From positions 1 to 16,233 of the forward strand of contig JANQNI010000346.1 of NCBI GenBank assembly GCA_028289805.1: 16,233 nt of DNA, written 5' to 3'. Position numbers and translations under genes: made by a program. The notes beneath the pieces are model-generated. The model saw only the letters and a program-made list of their open reading frames with translations. It did no database searches and was not told the DNA's origin. How positions within the stretch are numbered: position 1 is the stretch's first letter; each line of letters begins with the position of its first letter. Source of the DNA: Thermoplasmatota archaeon. Lineage in GTDB: Archaea > Thermoplasmatota > E2 > JACPAO01 > JAHFTW01. Below, piece by piece: positions 1 through 5,765 of the stretch.

Positions 1-311
1 AACTTCAGGAAGCGACGGCCGCCGGCGTCGTCGACGAGGGTCAGGGGGCCGTAGTCGCGCACCCAACTGTCCTGGTGCTCGACGGGCCAGAACCGCACAT
101 CCCCGGCGTCGGCCAGGGCACGGCGGGCGTCCTCCTCCAGCTCCGGGCGGACGAGGAGGTCCACGCGCTGGTGCCGGGCCACGGCGCGCACCGCCTCGGC
201 GTAGGCGGCGCGGGCCTGCGGCAACCGGTCGGGCCACGTCATCGGGTCGCGGGGCCACGCGAACAGGACCGTCTCTTGCCGTTCCCACTCCGCGGGGAGG
301 CGCCAGGGCAC
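1..311 (-). CDS. aguA: Agmatine deiminase family protein (partial, N-terminal part)
   Basis: This gene runs off the left edge; only about the first 103 residues are present. Agmatine deiminase hydrolyses agmatine to N-carbamoylputrescine and ammonia in the cytoplasm; the same fold (PAD_porph family) also includes peptidylarginine deiminases. The N-terminus carries the family opening motif LPAEWERQETVLFAWPRD, then TWP, and near residues 80-88 HQDSWVRDYGP, which matches the conserved D-x-W-x-RDxGP substrate-binding segment. I chose the GTG at 309-311 because it lies just before the PAEW motif and 23 bases after a TCAAAT box; no in-frame ATG is nearby. A gene for the next pathway enzyme (aguB) lies at 2644-3501 with an almost identical promoter, which supports agmatine rather than peptidyl-arginine as substrate. 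The family is seen directly; the exact substrate is inferred. Confidence 0.85.
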   Translation of the reverse strand, partial: MPWRLPAEWERQETVLFAWPRDPMTWPDRLPQARAAYAEAVRAVARHQRVDLLVRPELEEDARRALADAGDVRFWPVEHQDSWVRDYGPLTLVDDAGGRRFLK

Positions 312-334
312 GGGCGCGGCCAGGAGCGGCGGGG

Positions 335-340
335 ATTTGA
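335..340. promoter_or_regulatory. Single TATA-like box shared by divergent genes
   Basis: The hexamer ATTTGA (TCAAAT on the minus strand) ends 23 bases before the GTG of the minus-strand agmatine deiminase and 22 bases before the ATG of the plus-strand TfoX_N gene. No other AT-rich element lies in the 51 bases between the two starts, so one box appears to serve both directions. Both spacings match the leaderless pattern found elsewhere in the window. Confidence 0.6.
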
Positions 341-362
341 GGACGCCGCGCCATCGCGGGCC

Positions 363-695
363 ATGGCCTACGACGAGGTGCTGGCCGGTCGGTTGCGCGA
401 CCTTGCCCCGCCGGAACTGGCGGAGAAGAACGTCTTCGGCGCCCGCTGCTGGGTCCTCGACGGGAACATGGCCTTCGGCGTCCACGACGACGCGCTCCTG
501 GTGCGCCTCGGTCCCGACGCGGCGGAGGGCGCGGGGGACGCGACGGACGGCCTGACGCCCTTCGACCCGATGGGCGCCGGGAAGCCGATGAAGGGGTGGT
601 TCCTGGTGTCCCCGGACGACGTGGCGGAGGACGACGGCCTCACGGCCTGGATGGAGCGGGCCCTCGCCTTCGCGCGCACGCTGCCGCCGAAGTGA
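363..695 (+). CDS. TfoX N-terminal domain protein, copy 1
   Basis: This 110-residue protein is a stand-alone TfoX_N domain. It opens with MAYDEVLAGRLRD, followed by the family signature EKNVFGARCWVLDGNMAFGV (about residues 21-40), a middle strand DALLVRLGPD, a Gly/Pro-rich turn around PMGAGKPMKGWFLV and a C-terminal helix LTAWMERALAFARTLP. In bacteria, TfoX/Sxy regulates competence, but single-domain TfoX_N proteins are widespread and their function is unknown; I would not infer competence here. The ATG at 363 lies 22 bases after a TATA-like box, consistent with a leaderless transcript. Its TGA overlaps a GTG that opens the next gene, so the two are probably translationally coupled. A paralogue with a very similar start and end is at 1352-1675. 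Confidence 0.85.
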   Translation: MAYDEVLAGRLRDLAPPELAEKNVFGARCWVLDGNMAFGVHDDALLVRLGPDAAEGAGDATDGLTPFDPMGAGKPMKGWFLVSPDDVAEDDGLTAWMERALAFARTLPPK

Positions 696-1315
696 TCGCC
701 GTGAAGGACGCCTTGGACCTCTACCGGGAGTACGTCGCCAAGCACGCGGAGGTCGACGCGGACGCCGGCGAGGGGCGGATGCGGTTGTGGCGCGAGGTCG
801 CCGCCCACGCCGACGCCCGTCGCGTCCTCTACCCCGGCTCCTACGTGGAGGCGACGCCCGCGCTGGTGTGGCCGGAGGTGGTCTTCAACGACCAGGACGC
901 CCGCGCCCGCCGCTTCTTCGCGTCGCCGGACGTGCGGGCGTGGCTGGAGCAGGAGGCGCCGGGGCACGTCGTGCGCTACCACCACGGCGACTACGCGACG
1001 GCCATCGACGAGCCGGAGGGCAGCTTCGACCTGCTGCTGAGCCAGTACGCCGGCCCCGTGGGGCAGGCCTGCAAGCGCTACCTCCGGCGCGGCGGCCTCC
1101 TGCTGGCCAACAACAGCCACGGCGACGCCGGCCTCGCCCACGTCGACCCCGACTACGAGCTGGTGGCGGTGGTGCGGCGGCGCTGGAGCGACGACGTGGA
1201 GGGGTTCTTCGAGCCCAAGCGGCCGCCGCACCCGGACCGGGAGGAACTGCTGCGCCTGGGCCGGGGCGTCGGGTACACCAAGACGGCGCCGCAGTACGTC
1301 TTCCGTCGCCGCTGA
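692..1315 (+). CDS. Methyltransferase-like (Rossmann-type) protein of unknown function
   Basis: This 207-residue cytosolic protein has no signal peptide or membrane helix. The pattern resembles class I SAM-binding folds: a first strand and glycine turn VLYPGSYVE (about residues 45-53), an acidic end of the second strand in VVFNDQDARARRFF (63-76), a later strand FDLLLSQYAG (112-121) and RRGGLLLANNSHGDA (132-146), where a methyltransferase usually has its fourth and fifth strands. The canonical GxGxG loop is not present, so catalytic activity is uncertain. I chose the GTG at 692 because it makes a four-base GTGA overlap with the stop of the TfoX_N gene, a junction also used at 5762-5765; GTG at 701 is an alternative. 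It sits between two TfoX_N paralogues. I do not recognise a characterised homologue. Confidence 0.75.
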   Translation: MIAVKDALDLYREYVAKHAEVDADAGEGRMRLWREVAAHADARRVLYPGSYVEATPALVWPEVVFNDQDARARRFFASPDVRAWLEQEAPGHVVRYHHGDYATAIDEPEGSFDLLLSQYAGPVGQACKRYLRRGGLLLANNSHGDAGLAHVDPDYELVAVVRRRWSDDVEGFFEPKRPPHPDREELLRLGRGVGYTKTAPQYVFRRR

Positions 1316-1324
1316 CCCCCTCGT

Positions 1325-1330
1325 TCAAAT
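1325..1330 (+). promoter_or_regulatory. TATA-like box of second TfoX_N gene
   Basis: TCAAAT followed by a run of C lies just after the stop of the methyltransferase-like gene and ends 21 bases before the ATG at 1352. The second TfoX_N gene therefore probably has its own leaderless promoter despite being collinear with the two genes before it. The box plus its downstream C-run matches the agmatine deiminase and carbamoylputrescine amidase promoters. Confidence 0.55.
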
Positions 1331-1351
1331 CCCCCGCACCGATGGCGCGCC

Positions 1352-1675
1352 ATGGCCTACGACGAGGGGTTGGCCCAGCGGATGCGGGACGCGCTGCCCG
1401 CCCACGTCAGCGAGAAGAAGATGTTCGGCGGCCTGTGCTTCCTGGACCGGGGCAACATGGCCTGCGGCATCGTCGGCGACAAGCTGATGCTGCGGCTGAC
1501 GAAGGAGCTCGTGGCCGAGTACCGCAGGGAGCCGGAGACGGCGGACATGGACTTCACGGGCCGGCCCATGCCGAGCATGATGTACGTCCTACCCGAGGGC
1601 ATCGCCGACGACGACCAACTGCGTCGCTGGGTGGAGCGGGCGCTGGACTTCACGGCCACGCTGCCCGCGAAGTAG
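1352..1675 (+). CDS. TfoX N-terminal domain protein, copy 2
   Basis: This 107-residue stand-alone TfoX_N domain is a paralogue of the protein at 363-695. Shared landmarks are MAYDE at the start, EKKMFGGLCFLDRGNMACGI (about residues 21-40), DKLMLRLTKE, the GRPMPSMMYVLPEG segment and a final LRRWVERALDFTATLPAK helix. It is closer to the usual TfoX_N consensus (MFGG) than copy 1 (VFGA). The start is fixed by the ATG 21 bases after a TATA-like box. The gene ends with TAG at 1673-1675, and the convergent YdeI-like gene ends at 1676, so the two stops abut with no spacer. Function is unknown; a regulatory or nucleic-acid-associated role would be a guess based on the bacterial TfoX name only. Confidence 0.87.
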   Translation: MAYDEGLAQRMRDALPAHVSEKKMFGGLCFLDRGNMACGIVGDKLMLRLTKELVAEYRREPETADMDFTGRPMPSMMYVLPEGIADDDQLRRWVERALDFTATLPAK

Positions 1676-2494
1676 TCACCACCACCGCTCCCGCTTGCGC
1701 GCCTTCTCCACCAGCCCCTCCATGCGCCGCAGCCGCGTCTCCGGCTTCTTGGCGTCCATGACGTAGGCGACGGTGCGCTTGCGGACGCTCGGCGTCTGCT
1801 CCTGGAAGAAGGCGCGGGCGGCCTCGTCCGCGTCCAGCAGCGCCTGCAACTCCGCGTCCAGTCTGGGTTCGTTCCGGCGCGCGGGCGAGACCAGGTTCGG
1901 CACGCGCTCCCCGGCGCGGGCGTGCGCCACGAGCTTCTCCATCCGTCGCTTGCGCGTGTCGGAGCGCTTGGCCAGCATCACCCAGCCGACGGCGCTGCGC
2001 TGGTAGCCCGGCGGTTGCGCCTGCCAGAACGCCCACGCCGCATCGTCCCCCTCAAGGAAGGCCTGCAACTCCGCGTCCAGTTCGTAGCTCCGCTCGAAGG
2101 GGGCCCGGGCCGTGTTGTCCTCGCGGCGAGCCTCGTAGGCGGCGACGCCGGCGGGCCGCATCCGCTTGGCGGCCAGCAGCGCCTCCACCTTCTCCACGTT
2201 GACGCGGCTCCAGTGGCTGCCCGGCCGGCGCGGCGTGAAGCGGATGGTGTACCGTTCGTCGTCGACGCGGCGCCGCACGCCGTCGATCCAGCCGAAGCAG
2301 AGGGCCTCGTCGACGGACTGGGACCACGTCATGGACGGCTTGCCGGTCCCGACCTTGTGGTAGCCCACCAGCAATTCCGTCTCCGTCTCGTGGTTCTGCT
2401 CCAACCACGCCCGGAACGCCGCCGGGCTCTCGAAGTAGGTGGCCTCCACGCCCCTGCAACGGACGCGGCGCGGTTGGGTCTTGCGCCGGTGCAT
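1676..2494 (-). CDS. YdeI/OmpD-associated (OmdA) family protein with duplicated C-terminal domain
   Basis: This 272-residue soluble protein belongs to the YdeI/OmdA family. The N-terminal domain shows the family's conserved run: FESPAAFRAWLEQNH (21-35), ELLVGYHKVGTGKPSMTW (40-57), SVDEALCFGWIDGVRRRVDD (60-79), and YTIRFTPRRPGSHWSRVN (82-99). The C-terminal OmdA helical domain normally occurs once; here it occurs twice, about residues 138-196 and 211-270. Both copies start LDAELQA and contain a YVM/WVMLAKR/DAKK segment followed by RRMEKLV/RRMEGLV. Family members in bacteria have been linked to antimicrobial-peptide resistance, but the molecular function is not settled. I chose the ATG at 2494 as the start nearest the homologous region; a TTG at 2566 would add 24 residues rich in Pro, Ser and His and is nearer to the AT-rich promoter candidate around 2606-2614. 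Confidence 0.82.
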   Translation of the reverse strand: MHRRKTQPRRVRCRGVEATYFESPAAFRAWLEQNHETETELLVGYHKVGTGKPSMTWSQSVDEALCFGWIDGVRRRVDDERYTIRFTPRRPGSHWSRVNVEKVEALLAAKRMRPAGVAAYEARREDNTARAPFERSYELDAELQAFLEGDDAAWAFWQAQPPGYQRSAVGWVMLAKRSDTRKRRMEKLVAHARAGERVPNLVSPARRNEPRLDAELQALLDADEAARAFFQEQTPSVRKRTVAYVMDAKKPETRLRRMEGLVEKARKRERWW

Positions 2495-2604
2495 GGGTGG
2501 GAAGGACCCGGACCGCGGTGGCTCATGGGGTGAGCCGGATGGTGTGTGGTGGTCTGTGGCATCCAATGCGCGGCCCGGGTCTGGATGCAGAGGCTTTCCG
2601 GCGG

Positions 2605-2614
2605 TTTATGAAGG
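2605..2614 (-). promoter_or_regulatory. Possible promoter of the YdeI-like gene
   Basis: On the minus strand the only AT-rich element between the carbamoylputrescine amidase stop and the YdeI-like gene reads TTCATAAACC. With the usual spacing, transcription would begin near 2580, leaving a leader of about 15 bases before TTG 2566 or about 90 bases before ATG 2494. This conflict leaves the true start of the YdeI-like protein open. Confidence 0.35.
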
Positions 2615-2643
2615 TGTGTGGCGGGTCGGTGAAACCTGACTCC

Positions 2644-3501
2644 TTAGTCGACGAACCGCCGGGACAGGTCCCCGTAGGCGTCCACGCGCCGGTCGCGCAG
2701 GAACGGCCACCCCCGCCGCTGCGCCTCGATGCGCTCCAGGTCCACCTCGACCACGCGGACCTCCTCAGCCTCCCCCAACTCCGCCACGGTCTCGCCGGCG
2801 GGGCCGAAGACGAACGAGTGCCCCCAGAAGTCCAGTTCCTCCTCCGTGCCGACGCGGTTGACGGCGACGGTGTAGACGCCGTTGGCCACGGCGTGGCCGC
2901 GCTGGACGGCCTGCCAGGCACGCAGTTGCTCCTCCTTCAGCTCCATCTCGCCGTGCCAGGTGCCGATGGCGGTGGGGTAGAACAGGACGTCCGCCCCGCG
3001 CAGGGCGGTGGCGCGGGCCGCCTCCGGGTACCACTGGTCCCAGCACACCAGCGTCCCGATGCGACCGAACCGGGTGTCGAACGCCTGGAAGCCCAGGTCG
3101 CCGGGGGCGAAGTAGAACTTCTCGTAGAAGCGCGGGTCGTCCGGGACGTGCATCTTGCGGTACTTGCCCAGGTACGACCCGTCGGCGTCCAGCACCGCCA
3201 GGGTGTTGTGGTAGAGGCCCTTGGCGCGCTTCTCGAACAGGGAGGCGAGGATCACGACGCCGTGCTCCCGCGCCTTCTCGGCCAGGACGTCCGTGGTGGG
3301 GCCCGGCACCGGCTCCGCGCGGTCGAACTCGGCATGGTCCTCCTCCTGGCAGAAGTAGGGACCCAGGAACAACTCCTGGAGGCAGACGATGTTGGCGCCC
3401 TGCGCCGCGGCCTCGTCGATGAGGCCCAGCGTGCGCTGGAGGTTCTCCTCGGCGGAGTCGTCGGCGTGGGTCTGGACGAGACCGATGCGAAGCCGGGCCA
3501 C
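2644..3501 (-). CDS. aguB: N-carbamoylputrescine amidase
   Basis: This 285-residue enzyme of the nitrilase superfamily hydrolyses N-carbamoylputrescine to putrescine, carbon dioxide and ammonia. The catalytic triad of the family is visible: Glu43 in CLQELFLGPYFCQ, Lys116 in YRKMHVPDDPRFYEKFYF, and Cys153 in VCWDQWYPEAAR. The FLGPYFCQ, MHVPDDP and CWDQWYPE segments are characteristic of the AguB subgroup rather than of general amidases or nitrilases. Length is normal for the family. The start is GTG at 3499-3501, placed 23 bases after a TCAAAT box. Together with the agmatine deiminase at the left edge it forms the agmatine-to-putrescine branch of polyamine synthesis; the two genes are about 2.3 kb apart but share promoter sequence. 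No agmatine-forming arginine decarboxylase is in view. Confidence 0.9.
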   Translation of the reverse strand: MARLRIGLVQTHADDSAEENLQRTLGLIDEAAAQGANIVCLQELFLGPYFCQEEDHAEFDRAEPVPGPTTDVLAEKAREHGVVILASLFEKRAKGLYHNTLAVLDADGSYLGKYRKMHVPDDPRFYEKFYFAPGDLGFQAFDTRFGRIGTLVCWDQWYPEAARATALRGADVLFYPTAIGTWHGEMELKEEQLRAWQAVQRGHAVANGVYTVAVNRVGTEEELDFWGHSFVFGPAGETVAELGEAEEVRVVEVDLERIEAQRRGWPFLRDRRVDAYGDLSRRFVD

Positions 3502-3524
3502 GACGAGCGTGTGCCGGCGGGGGG

Positions 3525-3530
3525 ATTTGA
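3525..3530 (-). promoter_or_regulatory. TATA-like box of aguB
   Basis: On the minus strand CTCAAATCCCC lies so that TCAAAT ends 23 bases before the GTG start at 3501. The eleven bases are identical to those in front of aguA, with the same 23-base spacing, suggesting that the two putrescine genes share promoter strength or a regulator. Confidence 0.6.
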
Positions 3531-3564
3531 GGGTGTCGTGGATACGGTGCAGCGACCACGTTCG

Positions 3565-3570
3565 TCAAGA
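3565..3570 (+). promoter_or_regulatory. Weak TATA-like box of the four-helix membrane protein
   Basis: TCAAGA preceded by TTCG ends 22 bases before the GTG at 3593. It deviates from TCAAAT at one position but has the spacing seen at other starts, and it decides the choice of 3593 over the other two in-frame GTG codons. Confidence 0.4.
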
Positions 3571-3592
3571 ACCGACGCGGGGTGTGGTGCGC

Positions 3593-4144
3593 GTGGACGC
3601 CTCCATCCTGCTGGAGCCCGTGCGCCGCCTGCGCCGCCCGCCCCACGACGCTCCGGAGCCATGGCGCAAGGCGGCCGCGTCCCTGCGGCGGCTGGCGTGG
3701 GTGCTGGCGGGGATGGTGGGCGTCGCGTTGGCCGTGTGGGTGTTCTTCGTCGGGGTCATGGCGTCCCTCTTCGGCGGCGGGGACCTGGAGACCGTGGCCT
3801 CGGTGGCATTCTACGCCCTCACTGGGACGGCCGTCGCGGCCCTGCTGTACGTCGGCCTCGCGTGGGCGCCGGCGAGCCTGTACGATCGGTTGCGGCGCGG
3901 CGACGCGTCCGCGCGGTGGCCGGCGCGGGCCATGGGCGTCCTGCTGGTGCCGACGGGCATCGTCGGATTCCCCCTCGCGCTCCTGGCGGCGACGGCGGAC
4001 TTCGACTCGGGATGGACGTTCGTGCCGGTGTTCCTGACGGCGGCCCTGTTCGGCCTCGGCGGGCCGTGGTTGGTGGTGGCGGGGGTGCGGTTGGTGCGGT
4101 TGCGGCGGTTGGCGCGCGTGGGACCCCACGAGGAGAACACATAA
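3593..4144 (+). CDS. Four-helix integral membrane protein of unknown function
   Basis: This 183-residue protein has a basic N-terminal segment rich in Arg (RRLRRPP, SLRR) followed by four hydrophobic stretches: about residues 32-54, 62-86, 102-124 and 130-156. The C-terminus is again basic (VRLRRLARVGPHEENT), so both ends are probably cytoplasmic. I see no enzyme motif or conserved charged residue within the helices and do not recognise the family. The start is GTG at 3593, 22 bases after a TCAAGA element at 3565-3570; GTG codons at 3584 and 3587 are in frame and also possible. It diverges from aguB, and the two promoters lie within the 91 bases between them. A T-rich tract follows the stop. 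Confidence 0.65.
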   Translation: MDASILLEPVRRLRRPPHDAPEPWRKAAASLRRLAWVLAGMVGVALAVWVFFVGVMASLFGGGDLETVASVAFYALTGTAVAALLYVGLAWAPASLYDRLRRGDASARWPARAMGVLLVPTGIVGFPLALLAATADFDSGWTFVPVFLTAALFGLGGPWLVVAGVRLVRLRRLARVGPHEENT

Positions 4145-4148
4145 CCGA

Positions 4149-4168
4149 ATGTTTTCGTTTCTGGTTTG
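4149..4168 (+). terminator. T-rich terminator after the four-helix membrane protein
   Basis: Directly after the TAA at 4142-4144 the plus strand carries runs of T (TTTT, TTT, TTT) in otherwise very GC-rich DNA. Archaeal termination typically uses T tracts without a required hairpin, so this is a plausible terminator. Confidence 0.45.
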
Positions 4169-4235
4169 GCGGGGGGAATAATACGACGCATCGGGCTTTT
4201 TGGCCGCCCTTGGTGCAACCCGCCAGGATGTTCCG

Positions 4236-4874
4236 ATGATCTGCAAGAACCTTCTGCGCGCGACCCCCGTCGCGCTCCTGATGCTCGCCGCACTGACCGC
4301 CCCCACCGCGCACGCCGCCCAGGGCGTCGGCACCTACGCGGAAGCAACCTGCACCGCCACGGACGCCACCGCCGAGGCGTGGTCCTTCTGGGCGACCCCG
4401 ACGCCCCCCACCTTCCACCCCCACGCGGACGCGGAGGCCGACGGCAGCGGCGTGGGCGGCTACACCCTCAGCTCCACCGGCCCGATCTCCAACCAGGGCT
4501 ACTACGACTGGGAGCGCTACCAGGCGACCTACGTCCAGGCGACGTACGCCACCGGCACGGCGTCCAACGACGTAGGCAGCGTCGCCGCCGCGTGCCAGTT
4601 CGACCCCTTCGACGTCATCAACGTGGAACCCACCGACCTCGAACGCTTCTCCGTCGGCTGCCGCGCCGAGCCGGGCGACGCCGTGCGACACCTGGAGGGC
4701 CGCGTCGGCGTGGACGAGGCCGGCACCCCGTGGGTGGTCGGGGACGACTTCGCCCACCCCCTGGGCACCTTCACGGCCGGCACCGCCGGCCTGGAGGCCC
4801 CGGAACTGGCCTGGACGGACGCCGTGTTCGAGGCGGACTTCAGCCCGGACGGCTGCTCGGTCGTGCTCGGGTAG
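4236..4874 (+). CDS. Secreted protein of unknown function
   Basis: This 212-residue protein starts with a clear Sec signal peptide: a basic N-terminus (ICKNLLR), a hydrophobic core VALLMLAALTAP and an AHAA cleavage site around residue 28. The mature part is acidic, rich in Thr, Ala, Asp and Tyr, and contains four cysteines (in ATCTATD, AACQFD, VGCRAE and DGCSVV) that could form two disulfides outside the cell. There is no lipobox and no C-terminal membrane helix, so it is either released or held by a partner. I do not recognise a domain. The ATG at 4236 is chosen because the signal peptide begins there; the nearest T-rich element (4196-4201) is 34 bases upstream, so a short leader is likely. 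It converges with the MoxR operon, with nine bases between the stops. Confidence 0.72.
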   Translation: MICKNLLRATPVALLMLAALTAPTAHAAQGVGTYAEATCTATDATAEAWSFWATPTPPTFHPHADAEADGSGVGGYTLSSTGPISNQGYYDWERYQATYVQATYATGTASNDVGSVAAACQFDPFDVINVEPTDLERFSVGCRAEPGDAVRHLEGRVGVDEAGTPWVVGDDFAHPLGTFTAGTAGLEAPELAWTDAVFEADFSPDGCSVVLG

Positions 4875-4883
4875 TCCGGGGGT

Positions 4884-5765
4884 TCAGTCGAAGTCGATCT
4901 CCCCTGGCTGCATCGGCCCCTTGCCCCCCTCCCTCTGCTTCGGCGCGGGCGTCGTCCCGGTGACCTTCGCGACGCGCTCGGCCACCTCCGCCTGCTCCTC
5001 GCTCCGGCCGCCCCCGCCCCGCGCCGGCGCGGGCGCGTCGAACAACGCCTTGCTCGGCGTCTTGACGCGCACCCTCGCCGGCCGTACGCGAAACAGCGTC
5101 GCGGCGACGCCGAGGCTCACCAGGAGCACGCCGAGCATGGCGACCTTGCCGCCGGTGCCGGTGATGTCGAGCCCGAGCGCCGCAAACAGGCTGGCGGCGC
5201 CGAGGGTCTCGCGGCCGGCGAGCAGGACGAGGGTGACGACGGCCACGACGCTGATGCGGGCGGTGTTCCAGGTGAATCCCACGGGGGCGTAGCGTTGCCG
5301 GGCGAGGCGCTCCCGCTCCAGTTGGGCGCCGAGCACGACGAGGGTCATGCCGGTGGCGACGTAGAAGGCCTGGTCCTCGCCGGCGTCCTGCCAGATGGAC
5401 GGGTCGCCCTGCCAGACGAGGGCGAAGAGGCCCCAGCCGAGCATGGCGCTGGGGGCGCCGGGGGCGTCGTGGAGCCACAGCAGGGCGACGGCGGTGCCGG
5501 CGACGAAGGCGTGGGCGGGCTGGCTGGGGACGAGGAAACCGGCGGCCCAGACGATGCCGAGGAGGACCCAGAGGCCGTTGGGCTTGGGACGGGTGCGCTC
5601 GCCCCACAAAACGAACAACAGCAGGGCCAGCAGGGCCCCACCCCAGGCGCCGGCGGGGTTGTAGACCAGCAGGTCGCCGTCGCCGAGGCCGGCCAGCCCG
5701 AGTCCGAGGCTCCAGGCGAGGAAGCTGGGGACGCGGTGGCGCATCCGTTGCGGCCAGACGCTCAC
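4884..5765 (-). CDS. Polytopic membrane protein, last gene of the MoxR/DUF58 operon
   Basis: This 293-residue protein has about seven hydrophobic segments over its first 230 residues (for example SFLAWSLGLGLAGL, GGALLALLLFVLW, GLWVLLGIVWAAGFLV, FVAGTAVALLWL, FYVATGMTLVVLGA, ISVVAVVTLVLLA, VAMLGVLLVSLGVAATLF) and then a charged tail of about 60 residues, presumably cytoplasmic. Its position, helix number and following basic/acidic tail recall the membrane part of TgpA-like proteins (DUF3488), but I see no transglutaminase Cys-His-Asp motif. It starts with GTG at 5763-5765, which overlaps the stop of the DUF58 gene by four bases (GTGA). It probably acts at the membrane with the other four operon products. 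The family is not recognised with certainty. Confidence 0.75.
   Translation of the reverse strand: MSVWPQRMRHRVPSFLAWSLGLGLAGLGDGDLLVYNPAGAWGGALLALLLFVLWGERTRPKPNGLWVLLGIVWAAGFLVPSQPAHAFVAGTAVALLWLHDAPGAPSAMLGWGLFALVWQGDPSIWQDAGEDQAFYVATGMTLVVLGAQLERERLARQRYAPVGFTWNTARISVVAVVTLVLLAGRETLGAASLFAALGLDITGTGGKVAMLGVLLVSLGVAATLFRVRPARVRVKTPSKALFDAPAPARGGGGRSEEQAEVAERVAKVTGTTPAPKQREGGKGPMQPGEIDFD

Noticed and set aside
1316..1345. GTTCAAATC resembling a tRNA T-arm
   Set aside because: The flanking five bases do not pair, there is no acceptor or anticodon arm around it, and the element has the position of a promoter box.
363..1675. A natural competence locus based on TfoX
   Set aside because: Only the N-terminal TfoX domain is present, in an apparent archaeon, and no DNA-uptake genes are in the window.
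2497..4239. A 580-codon open frame on the plus strand across aguB
   Set aside because: It is antisense to the clear aguB gene, and its translation is compositionally a shadow (Val/Gly/Arg-rich with no domain). High GC makes long antisense frames common here.
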